DNA from: Methanohalobium sp.
GTDB taxonomy: Archaea; Halobacteriota; Methanosarcinia; Methanosarcinales; Methanosarcinaceae
Length of the DNA stretch: 64,000 nt
Direction: 5' to 3'
Assembly (NCBI RefSeq): GCF_018609725.1
Contig: NZ_JAHENT010000045.1
Span: 33,049-97,048, forward strand
Below the pieces are notes generated by a model. It was not told the origin of the DNA. It did not search any database and saw only the letters and a program-made list of their open reading frames with translations. This document shows, one piece after another, positions 27,952 through 37,494 of this stretch. The number at the start of each line of letters is the position of its first letter. Within the stretch, counting starts at the first letter, position 1. A program made the position numbers and the translations under genes.

Positions 27952-29157
27952 ATGGTTGCTGTCTATATACTGCTTGTAGGTGCTATCGTAGTTTTTGCAA
28001 TGATTCTTCGTTCTGGTATGAAAGAAATAGGGATTCCGTCAATGATTGGTTTTTTTATGCTGGGTTTTTTGGTTCGTTTTATGGATAATCAGTGGAATCT
28101 GATTTCTGAACAGGGTTTCCAGATTTTTGATTTTCTGGCAGAACTTGGTATAATAGTTTTACTGTTTCGTGTGGGGCTTGAAAGCAAAGTCACCAAATTG
28201 ATAAGATGGTTACCTACTGCAAGTAAAATCTGGATTGGTGGTGTATTTTTTAGTGGTTTGCTCGGTTTTTTAGCCTCTTACTATATACTGGGATGGGAAC
28301 TTGTACAAAGTCTATTTGTTTCAGTGGCAATGACTGCAACAAGTGTAGGAGTTACGGTGAGCATATGGCAGGAAGCCAATCTATTATACACACATCATGG
28401 TGAAATATTACTGGATGTAGCAGAACTGGATGATATATCTGGTGTTATACTTATGGCTTTATTGTTTGCTGTCGCACCGGTCCTTAAAAGTGGAAATATT
28501 GCTGCAACTCTGCCCATATTGCCAGAAATACTTGGATTATTCATTCTGAAATTAATTGCATTTATTGCATTCTGTATTTTCTTTTCGCGCTATCTGGAAG
28601 CCCATATAACAGAATTTCTTGAAAGAATTCAGGTTGGAAATGGCACATTGCTGGTTATTCTGGGTATTGGTATGGTCGTTGCCGCTACTGCTGAAATGCT
28701 CGGTTTTTCAGTGGCAATAGGTGCTTTTTTTGCAGGTCTTATTTTCAGCCGAGATCCGGATTCAGTAAAATTTGACGGTTCATTCGAACCTTTATATGAC
28801 CTGTTCATGCCTTTTTTCTTTGTCGGAATCGGATTAAAAATCAATCCAGAAATTATTACAGGTTCCCTTGTTCCAGTTGTTATACTGATTCTGGTAGCAT
28901 TTGCAGGTAAATTAATAGGACATGGTAGTATTGCATATTTTGTTACCGGTTCATCGGGTGCACTCATATTCGGAACCAGTATGATACCAAGAGCAGAAAT
29001 TGCTCTTATCATCATGCAGAAAGGATTATCCCTTGGTGACTGGGCAGTAACACCGCAAATATTTGCCAATATGGTTATAGTGTCGGCAGTAACTTCACTA
29101 ACAATCCCCCTGATATTGCGTCCTGTGCTAAACCGACAATCTCAACAACTTACATAA
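27952..29157 (+). CDS. Cation:proton antiporter (CPA2/Kef-NapA type)
   Basis: A 401-residue membrane antiporter with about 12 helices and no C-terminal nucleotide-binding domain. Landmarks are GIPSMIGFFMLGFLVRF, VLLFRVGLESKVTKL, SVAMTATSVGVTVSIW, the acidic pair in AELDDISGVILMAL (two Asp as in electrogenic Na/H exchangers), GFSVAIGAFFAGLIFSRD and FGTSMIPRAEIALIIMQKGL. It probably exports Na or K in exchange for protons. The ORF-track GTG start is replaced by ATG 27952 on the basis of the TATA position. Confidence 0.88.
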   Translation: MVAVYILLVGAIVVFAMILRSGMKEIGIPSMIGFFMLGFLVRFMDNQWNLISEQGFQIFDFLAELGIIVLLFRVGLESKVTKLIRWLPTASKIWIGGVFFSGLLGFLASYYILGWELVQSLFVSVAMTATSVGVTVSIWQEANLLYTHHGEILLDVAELDDISGVILMALLFAVAPVLKSGNIAATLPILPEILGLFILKLIAFIAFCIFFSRYLEAHITEFLERIQVGNGTLLVILGIGMVVAATAEMLGFSVAIGAFFAGLIFSRDPDSVKFDGSFEPLYDLFMPFFFVGIGLKINPEIITGSLVPVVILILVAFAGKLIGHGSIAYFVTGSSGALIFGTSMIPRAEIALIIMQKGLSLGDWAVTPQIFANMVIVSAVTSLTIPLILRPVLNRQSQQLT

Positions 29158-29267
29158 ATTGTTTACCGGTGTAGATAATATAAAAATAATCTTTTTCATA
29201 CCAACCTATAAATATCATTATACTTACTTTTTTATTGGTTAAAACTAATAGGGGGAGACTTAAAAAT

Positions 29268-29498
29268 ATGGCAGATAAAACAAATAAAGTTCCAGAAAAT
29301 ATAGAAGGATCATACTATGTCGATGAAGATTGTACCGCATGCGGGCTTTGTGTCGATACAGATCCCGATCATTTTGCAATGAATGATGATGAATCCTACG
29401 CCTATGTATACAAACAGCCAGAAACCGATGACGAAATAGATGCCTGTGAGGAAGCACTGGAAGCATGTCCCGTTGAAGCTATCGGAAATGATGGTTAA
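29268..29498 (+). CDS. Ferredoxin, single [4Fe-4S]
   Basis: A 76-residue electron carrier with CTACGLC followed far downstream by ACPVEAI, giving four cysteine ligands for one cubane. An extra Cys (DACEEALEACP) could form the disulfide known from some single-cluster ferredoxins. The protein is strongly acidic. The start is moved from 29235 to ATG 29268 because GGGGGAGA lies 9 nt before it and the family begins there. The promoter region has CCTATAAATATC near 29205. It may serve as acceptor for the pyruvate or aldehyde oxidoreductases in this window. Confidence 0.92.
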   Translation: MADKTNKVPENIEGSYYVDEDCTACGLCVDTDPDHFAMNDDESYAYVYKQPETDDEIDACEEALEACPVEAIGNDG

Positions 29499-29503
29499 AT
29501 TTT

Positions 29504-29884
29504 CTAAGTTTTATTTTTTTTATAATTTTTTTCAATTTCTATAAGTTTTTTCTTCTCTTCAAGTTTTTGTGGGTTAAAACCGCCACCAAATCCTCCAAGA
29601 CCACTTTTTGATACAACCCTGTGGCACGGAATTACTATAGGATAAGGATTTTTAGATAATGCATTCCCTACTGCCTGTGATGCCCCCGGTTTTTTTATCC
29701 TTTTAGCAAGTTCCGAGTAGGTAATCGTTTCTCCATAGGGTATTTTCCGGGTTTCATTGAGAACCATTTGTTCAAATTCTGTAAGATAAGATAAATCAAG
29801 TTCATATTCTGAAAAATCCCTTTTTCTGCCGCTTATGTATTTTAAAAAATCCTGGCAGAGTAAATCAATTCTTACCGAATTCAT
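29504..29884 (-). CDS. ogt: Methylated-DNA--protein-cysteine methyltransferase
   Basis: Suicide repair protein that removes alkyl groups from O6-methylguanine. The 126 residues have the helix-turn-helix region (YGETITYSELAKRI, SQAVGNALSKNP) and the active-site PCHRVV with Cys near residue 90, then GLGGFGGGFNPQKL. It ends in TAG at 29504-29506, the only TAG stop I found among the genes here; readthrough would add two further residues after position 127 before TAA. Its start overlaps the matrixin gene by 20 nt. Confidence 0.94.
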   Translation of the reverse strand: MNSVRIDLLCQDFLKYISGRKRDFSEYELDLSYLTEFEQMVLNETRKIPYGETITYSELAKRIKKPGASQAVGNALSKNPYPIVIPCHRVVSKSGLGGFGGGFNPQKLEEKKKLIEIEKNYKKNKT

Positions 29885-30587
29885 CTATATCCCAGTCATC
29901 AAAGACTTCTTTTTCAATGGATTCTCTTGTCTTTTTATGACGTTTCCAGCTTATTCCAAGAAATAAAAGAACCGCCATTACAGCTCCAGAAATAATAAAA
30001 AGGTACGGACGGGTTTTTTCAAGTAACAATGGATTAATGTTATCCCTCATTTCATATTCTGGATACATTATGTCATTTTTGTCGTCGCTGTGACCAAGGC
30101 CAAGTGCATGTCCAAACTCATGTTTGGCTATTGCATACATATTGGCATCCCCATATTGCTGCCATGAATACCCCTGATAATTCCCCACTTCAAGTACGAT
30201 GTCAGCACGCACATATTTTCCATCCACAACATAGGGTCTGCAGTATCCTGCAACTCCGTCAGGTGCTTTTTCTACCTCTTCAAGATTTTCAACCCACCTT
30301 ACGTTAATGTCGGCTTCTTCACTGGATTCTACAAATTTAAAAGCGGGGTCAAAATCCAAGTGACCGTTTCCGCCCTCATCCCAGTATTCTACTGCTTTTT
30401 CTATCTGCTTATAATATGTAGGGCTATAATGTTCAGGAACATTTTCATCATTAATATATACTGTTATAGGTGAGTGGTCCCAAGGGTTATCAGATATGCC
30501 GGGGCTGTTATCTCCACCAGCAGAAACTGGAAGTATGATAGTAAACAATATCAGAACCGTTGCCAGAATAAGTATTAACTTTTCCAT
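29865..30587 (-). CDS. Membrane-anchored matrixin-type zinc metalloprotease
   Basis: A 240-residue secreted protein with an N-terminal signal (LILILATVLILFTIILPVSAGG), a matrix-metalloprotease-like domain with the long zinc motif HEFGHALGLGHSD near residue 160, and a downstream Met (NDIMYPEYEM) matching the Met-turn. A C-terminal helix near 198-216 anchors it to the membrane, with a charged cytoplasmic tail. No prodomain is obvious. It probably cuts surface or imported proteins. It overlaps ogt by 20 nt although the two roles look unrelated. Confidence 0.9.
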   Translation of the reverse strand: MEKLILILATVLILFTIILPVSAGGDNSPGISDNPWDHSPITVYINDENVPEHYSPTYYKQIEKAVEYWDEGGNGHLDFDPAFKFVESSEEADINVRWVENLEEVEKAPDGVAGYCRPYVVDGKYVRADIVLEVGNYQGYSWQQYGDANMYAIAKHEFGHALGLGHSDDKNDIMYPEYEMRDNINPLLLEKTRPYLFIISGAVMAVLLFLGISWKRHKKTRESIEKEVFDDWDIDEFGKN

Positions 30588-31046
30588 ATGTTGATATTCC
30601 TATATATTCACCTATACATAAATCAATTGGGAGTTTTTAAAAGGTATCCATGTACAAATTTTAGATTTCATGAACACAGGGAATATAATTTGAAAATTAT
30701 TAATATCTACTTTATATATGATATAAAAACATAACCAATACCTAATTTTATGAACATAAATACAATTTTTATAAACATTAAATTTATCTATATGTACACG
30801 TATATAGATTAATGTATCAGCACTATACGATTAAAAAGTACCCAACTGGTACATCATCGTTAGTGTTGGATGGTCTATAGGTCTATAACTACTCGAACTT
30901 GGCTGAATTAGGAGCTAACAGTTTCCTAATTCATATCCCTTACTATTCTACTTCTGATGAGTTTTGTAGATTGATAATTTTATATAAATGGTAGAACGAC
31001 AGGTTTTTTATTATAAACCATTTAAAAGTGATTCTATCCGTTTATC
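30588..31046. other. 459-bp intergenic region with a long perfect inverted repeat
   Basis: No convincing gene. The first part is AT-rich. Between 30904 and 30933 lies TGAATTAGGA, a 10-nt loop, and TCCTAATTCA, a perfect 10-bp stem in sequence of more balanced composition (about 30840-30960) than its surroundings. That block may be the remains of an insertion-element end or a structured RNA. The TATA-like TTTTATTATAAACC near 31010 probably serves the HAD gene. Confidence 0.5.
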
Positions 31047-31850
31047 ATGAAAAAAGAAAAAGCAGTAGTATTTGATAGTGCCGGTACACTTTTGCAGATG
31101 TACCGTGTCGGCAAAAACCCCGAATCAGGACAAATTTTTGATAATATTGAGAGCACTTCAGTGGTTGCAAAATATCCGAATAGGGCACTTGTTGTAATTA
31201 ACACCGAATTACAAACAATTGCAGAAGCCAATTCAGAAACCAGACTAATTGATTTTATACATGAAAACAATGTTGATATGGACATAAGCTGTTCCAGCAG
31301 TCATTTTAAAAAAAATCAGGTATTTGACATAATCAAAAAAAATGACGTTATAGTAGGAGATATACACGACGTTATCTGTGCTGTTAGAAGGGGTTGCCCT
31401 CCTGACCTGTTTTATCTGGCAGCAGGTGTGATAATTGACGCTGGAATTGATACAGTACTTTGTGTTTTAAGTACAGGTGGATGGTTATATCCCAATACAT
31501 CCATTACAATAAGAAAACTACAAGACATGAACATAGATGTCTATATTGCGTCAGGTGACAGTACAAAAAACCTGAAAAAACTTGCACAATCCATAAATGT
31601 TCCAATTGAGGGGGTTTTTGGTATTGCCAATGCCCATGATAAAGAAAGAATTATACATGATTTAAAAAACAAATACAATACTGTAGCTATGGTAGGTGAT
31701 GGAATGAATGATATATTTGCACTAAAAGCTGCAGACATGGGCATCTTAACCGTTCAGCAGGGAGATAACCGATCTGACAAACTCCGAAATTCAGCAAATA
31801 CAATTATAACTGACATTATAGAAGTAGTAGATGTTATAAATCAGATATAA
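31047..31850 (+). CDS. HAD-superfamily hydrolase of P-type-ATPase-like class
   Basis: A 267-residue soluble HAD protein. Motif I reads VVFDSAGTLL: the nucleophile Asp is present but the usual second Asp of DxDGT is Ala, as in P-type ATPase domains rather than ordinary phosphatases. Motif II is in YIASGDSTKN, the Lys in AHDKERI, and motif IV GDGMNDIFALKAADMG. It resembles the soluble P-type-like phosphatases of methanogens. It lies about 200 bp upstream of the AtwA-marker operon on the same strand, so a role linked to that cluster is possible but unproven. Confidence 0.85.
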   Translation: MKKEKAVVFDSAGTLLQMYRVGKNPESGQIFDNIESTSVVAKYPNRALVVINTELQTIAEANSETRLIDFIHENNVDMDISCSSSHFKKNQVFDIIKKNDVIVGDIHDVICAVRRGCPPDLFYLAAGVIIDAGIDTVLCVLSTGGWLYPNTSITIRKLQDMNIDVYIASGDSTKNLKKLAQSINVPIEGVFGIANAHDKERIIHDLKNKYNTVAMVGDGMNDIFALKAADMGILTVQQGDNRSDKLRNSANTIITDIIEVVDVINQI

Positions 31851-32047
31851 TAATAAACGGTTTCCTGATTTGGTTTTTAAAGTTAACAGCGATATACATA
31901 TGCGATATGTTTATGTAGTGCTTGATATAATGGATGAATATAATTAATCAAAATATATGTGTTTGTACGTAGTGGATTATTCGTGGTTTTGTAACAAATA
32001 AGAATAACCAATATTAAAATCATTTATTTAACCGGTGGAGGAATAAA

Positions 32048-33646
32048 ATGACATTATTCATCGAAATTAAAAATTTGACCGTGGAGTTTGACGGTACCAG
32101 AGTCCTGAAAAACATTAACCTGAATATCAATGAAGGAGAGGTCGTTGGTATACTGGGAAGAAGTGGTGCTGGTAAGACCGTGCTCATGCATGTTTTACGC
32201 GGTGTTGAAGAATACAAAAATGCTTCTGGAGAAGTTATTTACCACCTTGTAAGGTGCAGTAAATGTGGATATATTGAGCCACCGAGCAAAGTTGGTGAAG
32301 AATGTAAAGAATGTGGAGAGGAATTACAGTCATATGAAGTTGACCTCCTCAAACTCCCTTCCAATGACACAAACCGAAGAAACATTGTAAAACGCATTGC
32401 TATAATGCTTCAGCGTACTTTTGCACTTTATGGTGATGATAGGGTTATTGACAATGTCATAAGTTCACTCAAAGAAATAGGATACAAAGGGAAAGACGCA
32501 CTGTCAAAAGCTATGGAACTTCTTGATGAAGTGGAAATGTCACACCGGATGATGCACGTAGCCCGTGATTTAAGTGGTGGAGAAAAACAGCGTGTCGTTC
32601 TTGCAAGACAGCTGGTTCGAAATCCCATGATGCTTATTGCTGATGAACCTACTGGTACACTTGACCCAAAAACTGCCAGAATAGTACATGATGTTATTTC
32701 AGATGCTGTTAATAGTTACAACATGACAATGACCATTACTTCACACTGGCCCGATGTAATAAAACAAATGGCTGATAAAGCAATTATTCTGGACAAAGGT
32801 GAAATTGTAAATGAAGGCAACCCCGGTGAAATGGCTGATGAATTTACAAATCTTGCCTGCAGTATAGAAAAAGAATGTAAAAGAGAAATAGGAGATAAAA
32901 TTTTACAGGTTCAAAACCTGTCCAAAAAATATGTTTCTGTCACAAGAGGTGTGATTTATGCTGTAAATGATGTATCCTTTGATGTGTACGAAGGTGAAAT
33001 TTTTGGCATAGCCGGTGTCAGTGGCGCTGGTAAAACTACAACCTCACAGATACTTATAGGAAATGTCCAGCCTACAAAAGGCAATATAGAAGTAAGAGTT
33101 GGTGATGATTGGGTCGATATGACCGTGCCGGGTGCGGAAAATAGAGGACATGCAACCCAGTACATGGGAATTCTTCATCAGGAATATGGATTATATACTA
33201 ACAGGACCGTTATTGATAACCTTACCGAATCAATAGGAATCGACCTACCCTACGAACTTGCTGTTAAAAAAGCAATTAGTACACTAACAACCACTGGTTT
33301 TACTGAAGATGAAGCTAAATCCCTGTTGCATAAGATGGCTGAAGAGTTAAGTGAAGGTGAACGCCACAGAGTTGCACTTGCACAGGTGCTTATGAAAGAA
33401 CCAAACATTGTCATAATGGACGAACCTACCGGTACAATGGACCCTGTGACCAAAAAAGATGTAACAAAGTCGATATTAAAAACAAGAGATGAAATGGGTG
33501 ATACGTTCATAATTGTCTCACATGATATGGACTTTCTGGTTGATGTATGTGATAGAGTTGCTCTAATGCAGGAATCCAGAATAATGGACATCGGTGAACC
33601 CGAGAATGTACTGGCTCCATTACTTGAAGCCGAAAAGCAAATCTGA
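32048..33646 (+). CDS. atwA: Methyl-coenzyme M reductase system component A2 (AtwA)
   Basis: ATP-binding protein needed for reductive activation of the Ni centre of methyl-CoM reductase. The 532 residues form two ABC domains: Walker A GRSGAGKT near residue 38 with signature LSGGEKQR, and Walker A GVSGAGKT near 324 with signature LSEGERHR. A zinc-ribbon insert CSKC...CKEC sits after the first Walker A, as in the family. GGTGGAGG precedes the ATG. It is the first gene of the marker operon that runs to 39033. Confidence 0.97.
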   Translation: MTLFIEIKNLTVEFDGTRVLKNINLNINEGEVVGILGRSGAGKTVLMHVLRGVEEYKNASGEVIYHLVRCSKCGYIEPPSKVGEECKECGEELQSYEVDLLKLPSNDTNRRNIVKRIAIMLQRTFALYGDDRVIDNVISSLKEIGYKGKDALSKAMELLDEVEMSHRMMHVARDLSGGEKQRVVLARQLVRNPMMLIADEPTGTLDPKTARIVHDVISDAVNSYNMTMTITSHWPDVIKQMADKAIILDKGEIVNEGNPGEMADEFTNLACSIEKECKREIGDKILQVQNLSKKYVSVTRGVIYAVNDVSFDVYEGEIFGIAGVSGAGKTTTSQILIGNVQPTKGNIEVRVGDDWVDMTVPGAENRGHATQYMGILHQEYGLYTNRTVIDNLTESIGIDLPYELAVKKAISTLTTTGFTEDEAKSLLHKMAEELSEGERHRVALAQVLMKEPNIVIMDEPTGTMDPVTKKDVTKSILKTRDEMGDTFIIVSHDMDFLVDVCDRVALMQESRIMDIGEPENVLAPLLEAEKQI

Positions 33647-33676
33647 TTTTTAAGGGAACTTTTTAAATCCGATGAG

Positions 33677-35302
33677 GTGGTGGTTGATGTTATAAAGAAC
33701 AATAATTTTTTAGCCAATAACTGCTTTATGAGGGGACAGGAGGCTTTTGACACGGATAACGAAATAGAAGTTGAAGTTGATGGTCAAAAAATAACCTTAT
33801 CAGAAGAATCAACACTTGAAGATGCCCTGAAAAAAGCCGATGTTACCTACAAAGAAGGAGCTTCAATTGGCATATTTGAAGAGAAAAAAAGTCAGGGTAG
33901 AGAGGAAACAAATAAATACAAAATAACGACATCCAAGGGTGAATTCCAGATAGAACTATATGATAATGAAACCGAATCAAAAAAACGCTGGATCGAGAAC
34001 TATATAAATTTTGATAACTTAAAAGTTGGATGGGAAAATAATGACGCACTGGCATTTGGTTCATTCAAAAGTAATATCAGCCCTGTTTTTGATTCCTACA
34101 AGTTTGAAGAATTTGACGTAGTATTCGGCACAGGAGGATTTGACCCCGACAAATCATTTATAATTATAATTAAAGAACCTCACATAGCCAAATATGGTAA
34201 CCCAGAAGATGGAAGTTTTGCTCATGTTATAAGTGGAAAGAAGATCGTTTCAAATCTGGAACAATCCGATACAATCAAAAATATAGAACCTGTTATAGAA
34301 TGGGAAGAAACAGGAGAAGGCTACACTACAAATGACCTTTCTACCAAAGTTTCTGACGGAAACAAAATATATACTCATTTTGAAGTGGAAATTGATCCTG
34401 CCGCTCCTGAAGGTGCTGAAAGTTTTTTTGCACTTGTAAAAGATGGCACATTCAAAATCGATTTTGAAGCAAGTTCATTCATAGCGGATGACTCGCTGAA
34501 AGGCGAAATGTCAAAATATGAGAATTTTGAACCAAGACAAACTGGAGCAGTATCTATCAGAACTGCGGGTTATAATACCGGGCGTACATATATATCAAGA
34601 AAAGACCGGCCATCAAGTATTGCACATTCAGTTATTGGATATGTTACAAAAGGTATTGAATTGATAAAAATGGCTAAACAGGAAGATGTACTCTCGGTTG
34701 CTACAATACCAAACCAGATTATGTTGCTTGGGAAAAGTTTTAAAGAAGCCGAATCAAGGCTGGAAAACCTCGACATTAAACTTACAAGACAAAATCATAC
34801 CGAAGATGATGCTGTTATCGTCAGCCAGAACCCTGAAAACACTATTGATATTTTCAATCAGGGTGAAGTCGAAGCTTATGGCGTTCCTGAATCACACCTT
34901 GTAAAAATCGAATTATTCAATGAATCAGCACCTAAAACAGTAGATTTTTTTAGACATGCTGCAAGGCTTCAATTTAAAAATGTAGGATATCTATCAGTGT
35001 ATTTCACCTATGAAAATACCTATCTTTTCAAAGCTGAACTGGAAGCTGAAAAATATAAAGAAATAATGCCAGAAAATACTCCTGAAAATAAAGTTAATGC
35101 AGGAGATATCGGAATTACAAACCAAGCTGCGAAAAGAATGGGCTACATCGGTGTTAAAACTGAAGACGATGATATGTTCGGTCCTACAGGTGAGAAATTT
35201 TCCAGCACTAATATAATTGGAAGGGTTCTGGACATTGAAAAATTAAAAAACCTGAAAGATGGGGACATCATGTATATAATTGAATACTCTGTAAGGGGTT
35301 AA
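33677..35302 (+). CDS. Methanogenesis marker protein 3
   Basis: A 541-residue protein found only in methanogens and relatives (marker 3 family). It begins with a ubiquitin-like segment (EVEVDGQKITLSEESTLEDAL), followed by regions resembling cyclophilin-like folds, such as EFQIELYDNETE and VKIELFNESAPKTVDFFRHAARL. It is linked to the methyl-CoM reductase activation machinery by conserved context with AtwA. The GTG start at 33677 is weak because GAGG overlaps it; ATG 33728 is an alternative. A second AGGAGG lies just inside the frame without an in-frame start after it. Confidence 0.9.
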   Translation: MVVDVIKNNNFLANNCFMRGQEAFDTDNEIEVEVDGQKITLSEESTLEDALKKADVTYKEGASIGIFEEKKSQGREETNKYKITTSKGEFQIELYDNETESKKRWIENYINFDNLKVGWENNDALAFGSFKSNISPVFDSYKFEEFDVVFGTGGFDPDKSFIIIIKEPHIAKYGNPEDGSFAHVISGKKIVSNLEQSDTIKNIEPVIEWEETGEGYTTNDLSTKVSDGNKIYTHFEVEIDPAAPEGAESFFALVKDGTFKIDFEASSFIADDSLKGEMSKYENFEPRQTGAVSIRTAGYNTGRTYISRKDRPSSIAHSVIGYVTKGIELIKMAKQEDVLSVATIPNQIMLLGKSFKEAESRLENLDIKLTRQNHTEDDAVIVSQNPENTIDIFNQGEVEAYGVPESHLVKIELFNESAPKTVDFFRHAARLQFKNVGYLSVYFTYENTYLFKAELEAEKYKEIMPENTPENKVNAGDIGITNQAAKRMGYIGVKTEDDDMFGPTGEKFSSTNIIGRVLDIEKLKNLKDGDIMYIIEYSVRG

Positions 35303-35303
35303 A

Positions 35304-35762
35304 ATGCCAGAAAACAATACAGACAATAATAATCACCAGGATACTATCACAAAACTTGTAGTCATTGACTCTGACTGGGTGCTCCCCTCTGATGCTGCAA
35401 TGAAAATATATGAATCCGAAACCGAGGTAACTGTCAAAGAAACCTGCTTTGGACTTATGGTTAATGGACCGACTGAAGCTGTTAACCGGGCTGTTGAAGA
35501 TGTTGTTTCTATGGACAGAAACCATATTTTTGTTAAACAAAGAGGTTTTCCACCTGGTGATGAAAGAAGATGTCGTGCAGTGCGGGGTGGAGGTCCAAGA
35601 CCCGGTTACTATTTCCTCAGAGAAGAGGTTAACATGTTGCCAACTATCGGGAAAGCGCTTGATGATTATGATAAAGGTGTTTCAGTTAAAGAAACTAAGA
35701 AATCCAAAAAACTGAAAACTTCCAAATTAAAAGACATTATTGAATCAAATGTAGAGGAGTGA
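35304..35762 (+). CDS. Methanogenesis marker protein 6
   Basis: A 152-residue member of the marker 6 family. The recognisable core is LVVIDSDWVLPSDAAMKIYES, TCFGLMVNGP and RGFPPGDERRCRAVRGGGPRPGYY. It has no enzyme motif that I recognise. It starts 1 nt after the marker 3 stop and is followed by marker 5 after 4 nt, so it is made as part of the same polycistron. Confidence 0.92.
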   Translation: MPENNTDNNNHQDTITKLVVIDSDWVLPSDAAMKIYESETEVTVKETCFGLMVNGPTEAVNRAVEDVVSMDRNHIFVKQRGFPPGDERRCRAVRGGGPRPGYYFLREEVNMLPTIGKALDDYDKGVSVKETKKSKKLKTSKLKDIIESNVEE

Positions 35763-35766
35763 AATT

Positions 35767-36240
35767 TTGGCTAAAGTATTCATCTATCCCACAAACAGCC
35801 TTATTCTGTATGACCTTGTAGAAAGATTTGGTCATGAACCCCTTGCCATGATGGGAAGAGTCCATGAAAAAATAACCACGCCAGGTATTGATTCTCCACC
35901 CATAAATATTAATCCAGAAGATCCAAAATACGGACTGAAGTATGCTGCGGTAGAAGTTCCCTCAGGTGTCAGAGGTAGACTGGCAATGGCGGGTCCCCTT
36001 ATAGAGAAAGCAGAAGCTGCCATAATAGTAAATGATTCTGCAATAAGTTTTGGTTGTATGGGCTGTGCACGAACTAATGAAATGGTCAAATACATGGCAA
36101 GACAAAAAGACATCCCTATATTGGAACTTGAATACCCCAACACCGAGGAAGAAGGAAAGGAATTCGTTTACAAAATAGCCGATTTTTTAAAATCACTTCC
36201 CGGTGCTAAAGAAAATAACCGTGAGGGAGAAAACGAATGA
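35767..36240 (+). CDS. Methanogenesis marker protein 5
   Basis: A 157-residue marker 5 protein starting at TTG ([25 protein letters not shown]) with GAGGAG before it. A CxxC pair in [19 protein letters not shown] could bind a metal or Fe-S centre. The gene overlaps marker 15 by 4 nt. In Mcr activation it may help build or hold the electron-transfer clusters, which is inference from the operon. Confidence 0.92.
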   Translation: MAKVFIYPTNSLILYDLVERFGHEPLAMMGRVHEKITTPGIDSPPININPEDPKYGLKYAAVEVPSGVRGRLAMAGPLIEKAEAAIIVNDSAISFGCMGCARTNEMVKYMARQKDIPILELEYPNTEEEGKEFVYKIADFLKSLPGAKENNREGENE

Positions 36241-37493
36241 GCAGAGATGAGGATGTGGAAGATAAGGTCACAATTGCTCTTATTGCATGCGGTCCCGAAT
36301 ATTCAGGAGTGCAATCCGAAATAGAATCCGCTGTTGAATCATTAAACGCCAAACTTGTATATCCTGAAATGGATGTTTCTGAGCTGGATACAATCGGAAG
36401 AGATTTCGGGTTGGAGGTAGCAAGTGCTGACCTGAAACTTTTAATGGCTCGTGCAAAAGCCATTGTAGAGGGTAGAGCCAAAGTTGATGCTGTTTTTGTT
36501 GCCTCCTGTTTTAGATGTGCTGAAGGTGCACTTGTCAGAAATGAAGTTAGAAGATATATTCATCAAAATACCAGCATCCCGGTTATCAGTTATTCATTCA
36601 CTGAACGTACAACCGCATCAACACTGCTAACCCGTCTTGAAGCCCTGACAACTGTTGCAAGGAGAAGACATCTGCTTGCAAGAGAAAAACAAAAAGGTCT
36701 AACAGCCGGTATAGACTCTGGTTCAACAACTACAAAAGCTGTTGTTATGAGAGACAACCAGGTCATCGGACATGGATGGGTTCCGACTATAAAAGTCATT
36801 GAAAGCGCTGAAGAAGCATATAAAAAGGCTCTGGATGAAGCTGGTGTAAACAGAGAAGATATTCAGGCTATAGGAACTACCGGTTATGGTAGATTTCTAG
36901 TAGGGAAAAAATACGATGCCCAACTTAGCCAGGAAGAAATTACTGTTAATTCAAAAGGCGCAGTCTATCTTGCCAACAAACAGAAGGGAAGTGCAACTGT
37001 TATCGACATTGGTGGGATGGATAACAAAGCTATAACTGTTGAAGACGGTATTCCGGGTATGTTTAGTATGGGTGGTGTCTGTGCCGGTGCATCAGGCCGT
37101 TTTCTTGAAATGACCGCTAAAAGGCTTGGTGTTGATATTACTGAACTTGGGTCGCTTGCCGTAAAAGGTATAGAGAACAATATAGAGATGAACAGTTACT
37201 GTATTGTTTTTGGTATCCAGTCTCTTGTAAATTCACTTGCTAAAGGTGCATCCCCTGAAGATGTTGCTGCGGCCGCATGTTACAGTGTCATAGAACAGAT
37301 ATTCGAGCAACAATTACAGGAAGTTGACATTAGAGAACCGGTTATACTGGTTGGTGGGTCGTCACTTATTGATGGTATACCAAGGACTCTGGAGAAATTC
37401 CTTAAAGTAGAGGTGATTGTACCTCCTGATTCTCAATATATCGGAGCTGTAGGTGCTTCAATGCTTTCATCCGGTTATATAAAGGAGGAGTGA
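36237..37493 (+). CDS. Methanogenesis marker protein 15 (BcrAD/HgdC-like ATPase)
   Basis: A 418-residue protein. The C-terminal 260 residues are an ASKHA-fold ATPase like the activator of 2-hydroxyacyl-CoA dehydratases: phosphate loop [14 protein letters not shown] near 162, [10 protein letters not shown], the bridging-cluster Cys in [14 protein letters not shown], a second Cys in [13 protein letters not shown], and [13 protein letters not shown]. The N-terminal 150 residues contain [11 protein letters not shown]. Such proteins use ATP to drive low-potential electron transfer, which fits activation of the Ni(I) enzyme methyl-CoM reductase. Confidence 0.94.
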   Translation: MSRDEDVEDKVTIALIACGPEYSGVQSEIESAVESLNAKLVYPEMDVSELDTIGRDFGLEVASADLKLLMARAKAIVEGRAKVDAVFVASCFRCAEGALVRNEVRRYIHQNTSIPVISYSFTERTTASTLLTRLEALTTVARRRHLLAREKQKGLTAGIDSGSTTTKAVVMRDNQVIGHGWVPTIKVIESAEEAYKKALDEAGVNREDIQAIGTTGYGRFLVGKKYDAQLSQEEITVNSKGAVYLANKQKGSATVIDIGGMDNKAITVEDGIPGMFSMGGVCAGASGRFLEMTAKRLGVDITELGSLAVKGIENNIEMNSYCIVFGIQSLVNSLAKGASPEDVAAAACYSVIEQIFEQQLQEVDIREPVILVGGSSLIDGIPRTLEKFLKVEVIVPPDSQYIGAVGASMLSSGYIKEE

Positions 37494-37494
37494 G

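Noticed and set aside
30904-30960. C/D box sRNA around the TGATGA at 30954
   Set aside because: A C-box-like TGATGA is present but no correctly spaced D box and terminal stem follow.
33728-35302. Shorter marker 3 frame from ATG 33728
   Set aside because: Not excluded, but no Shine-Dalgarno precedes this ATG; I kept the longer GTG frame and noted the doubt.
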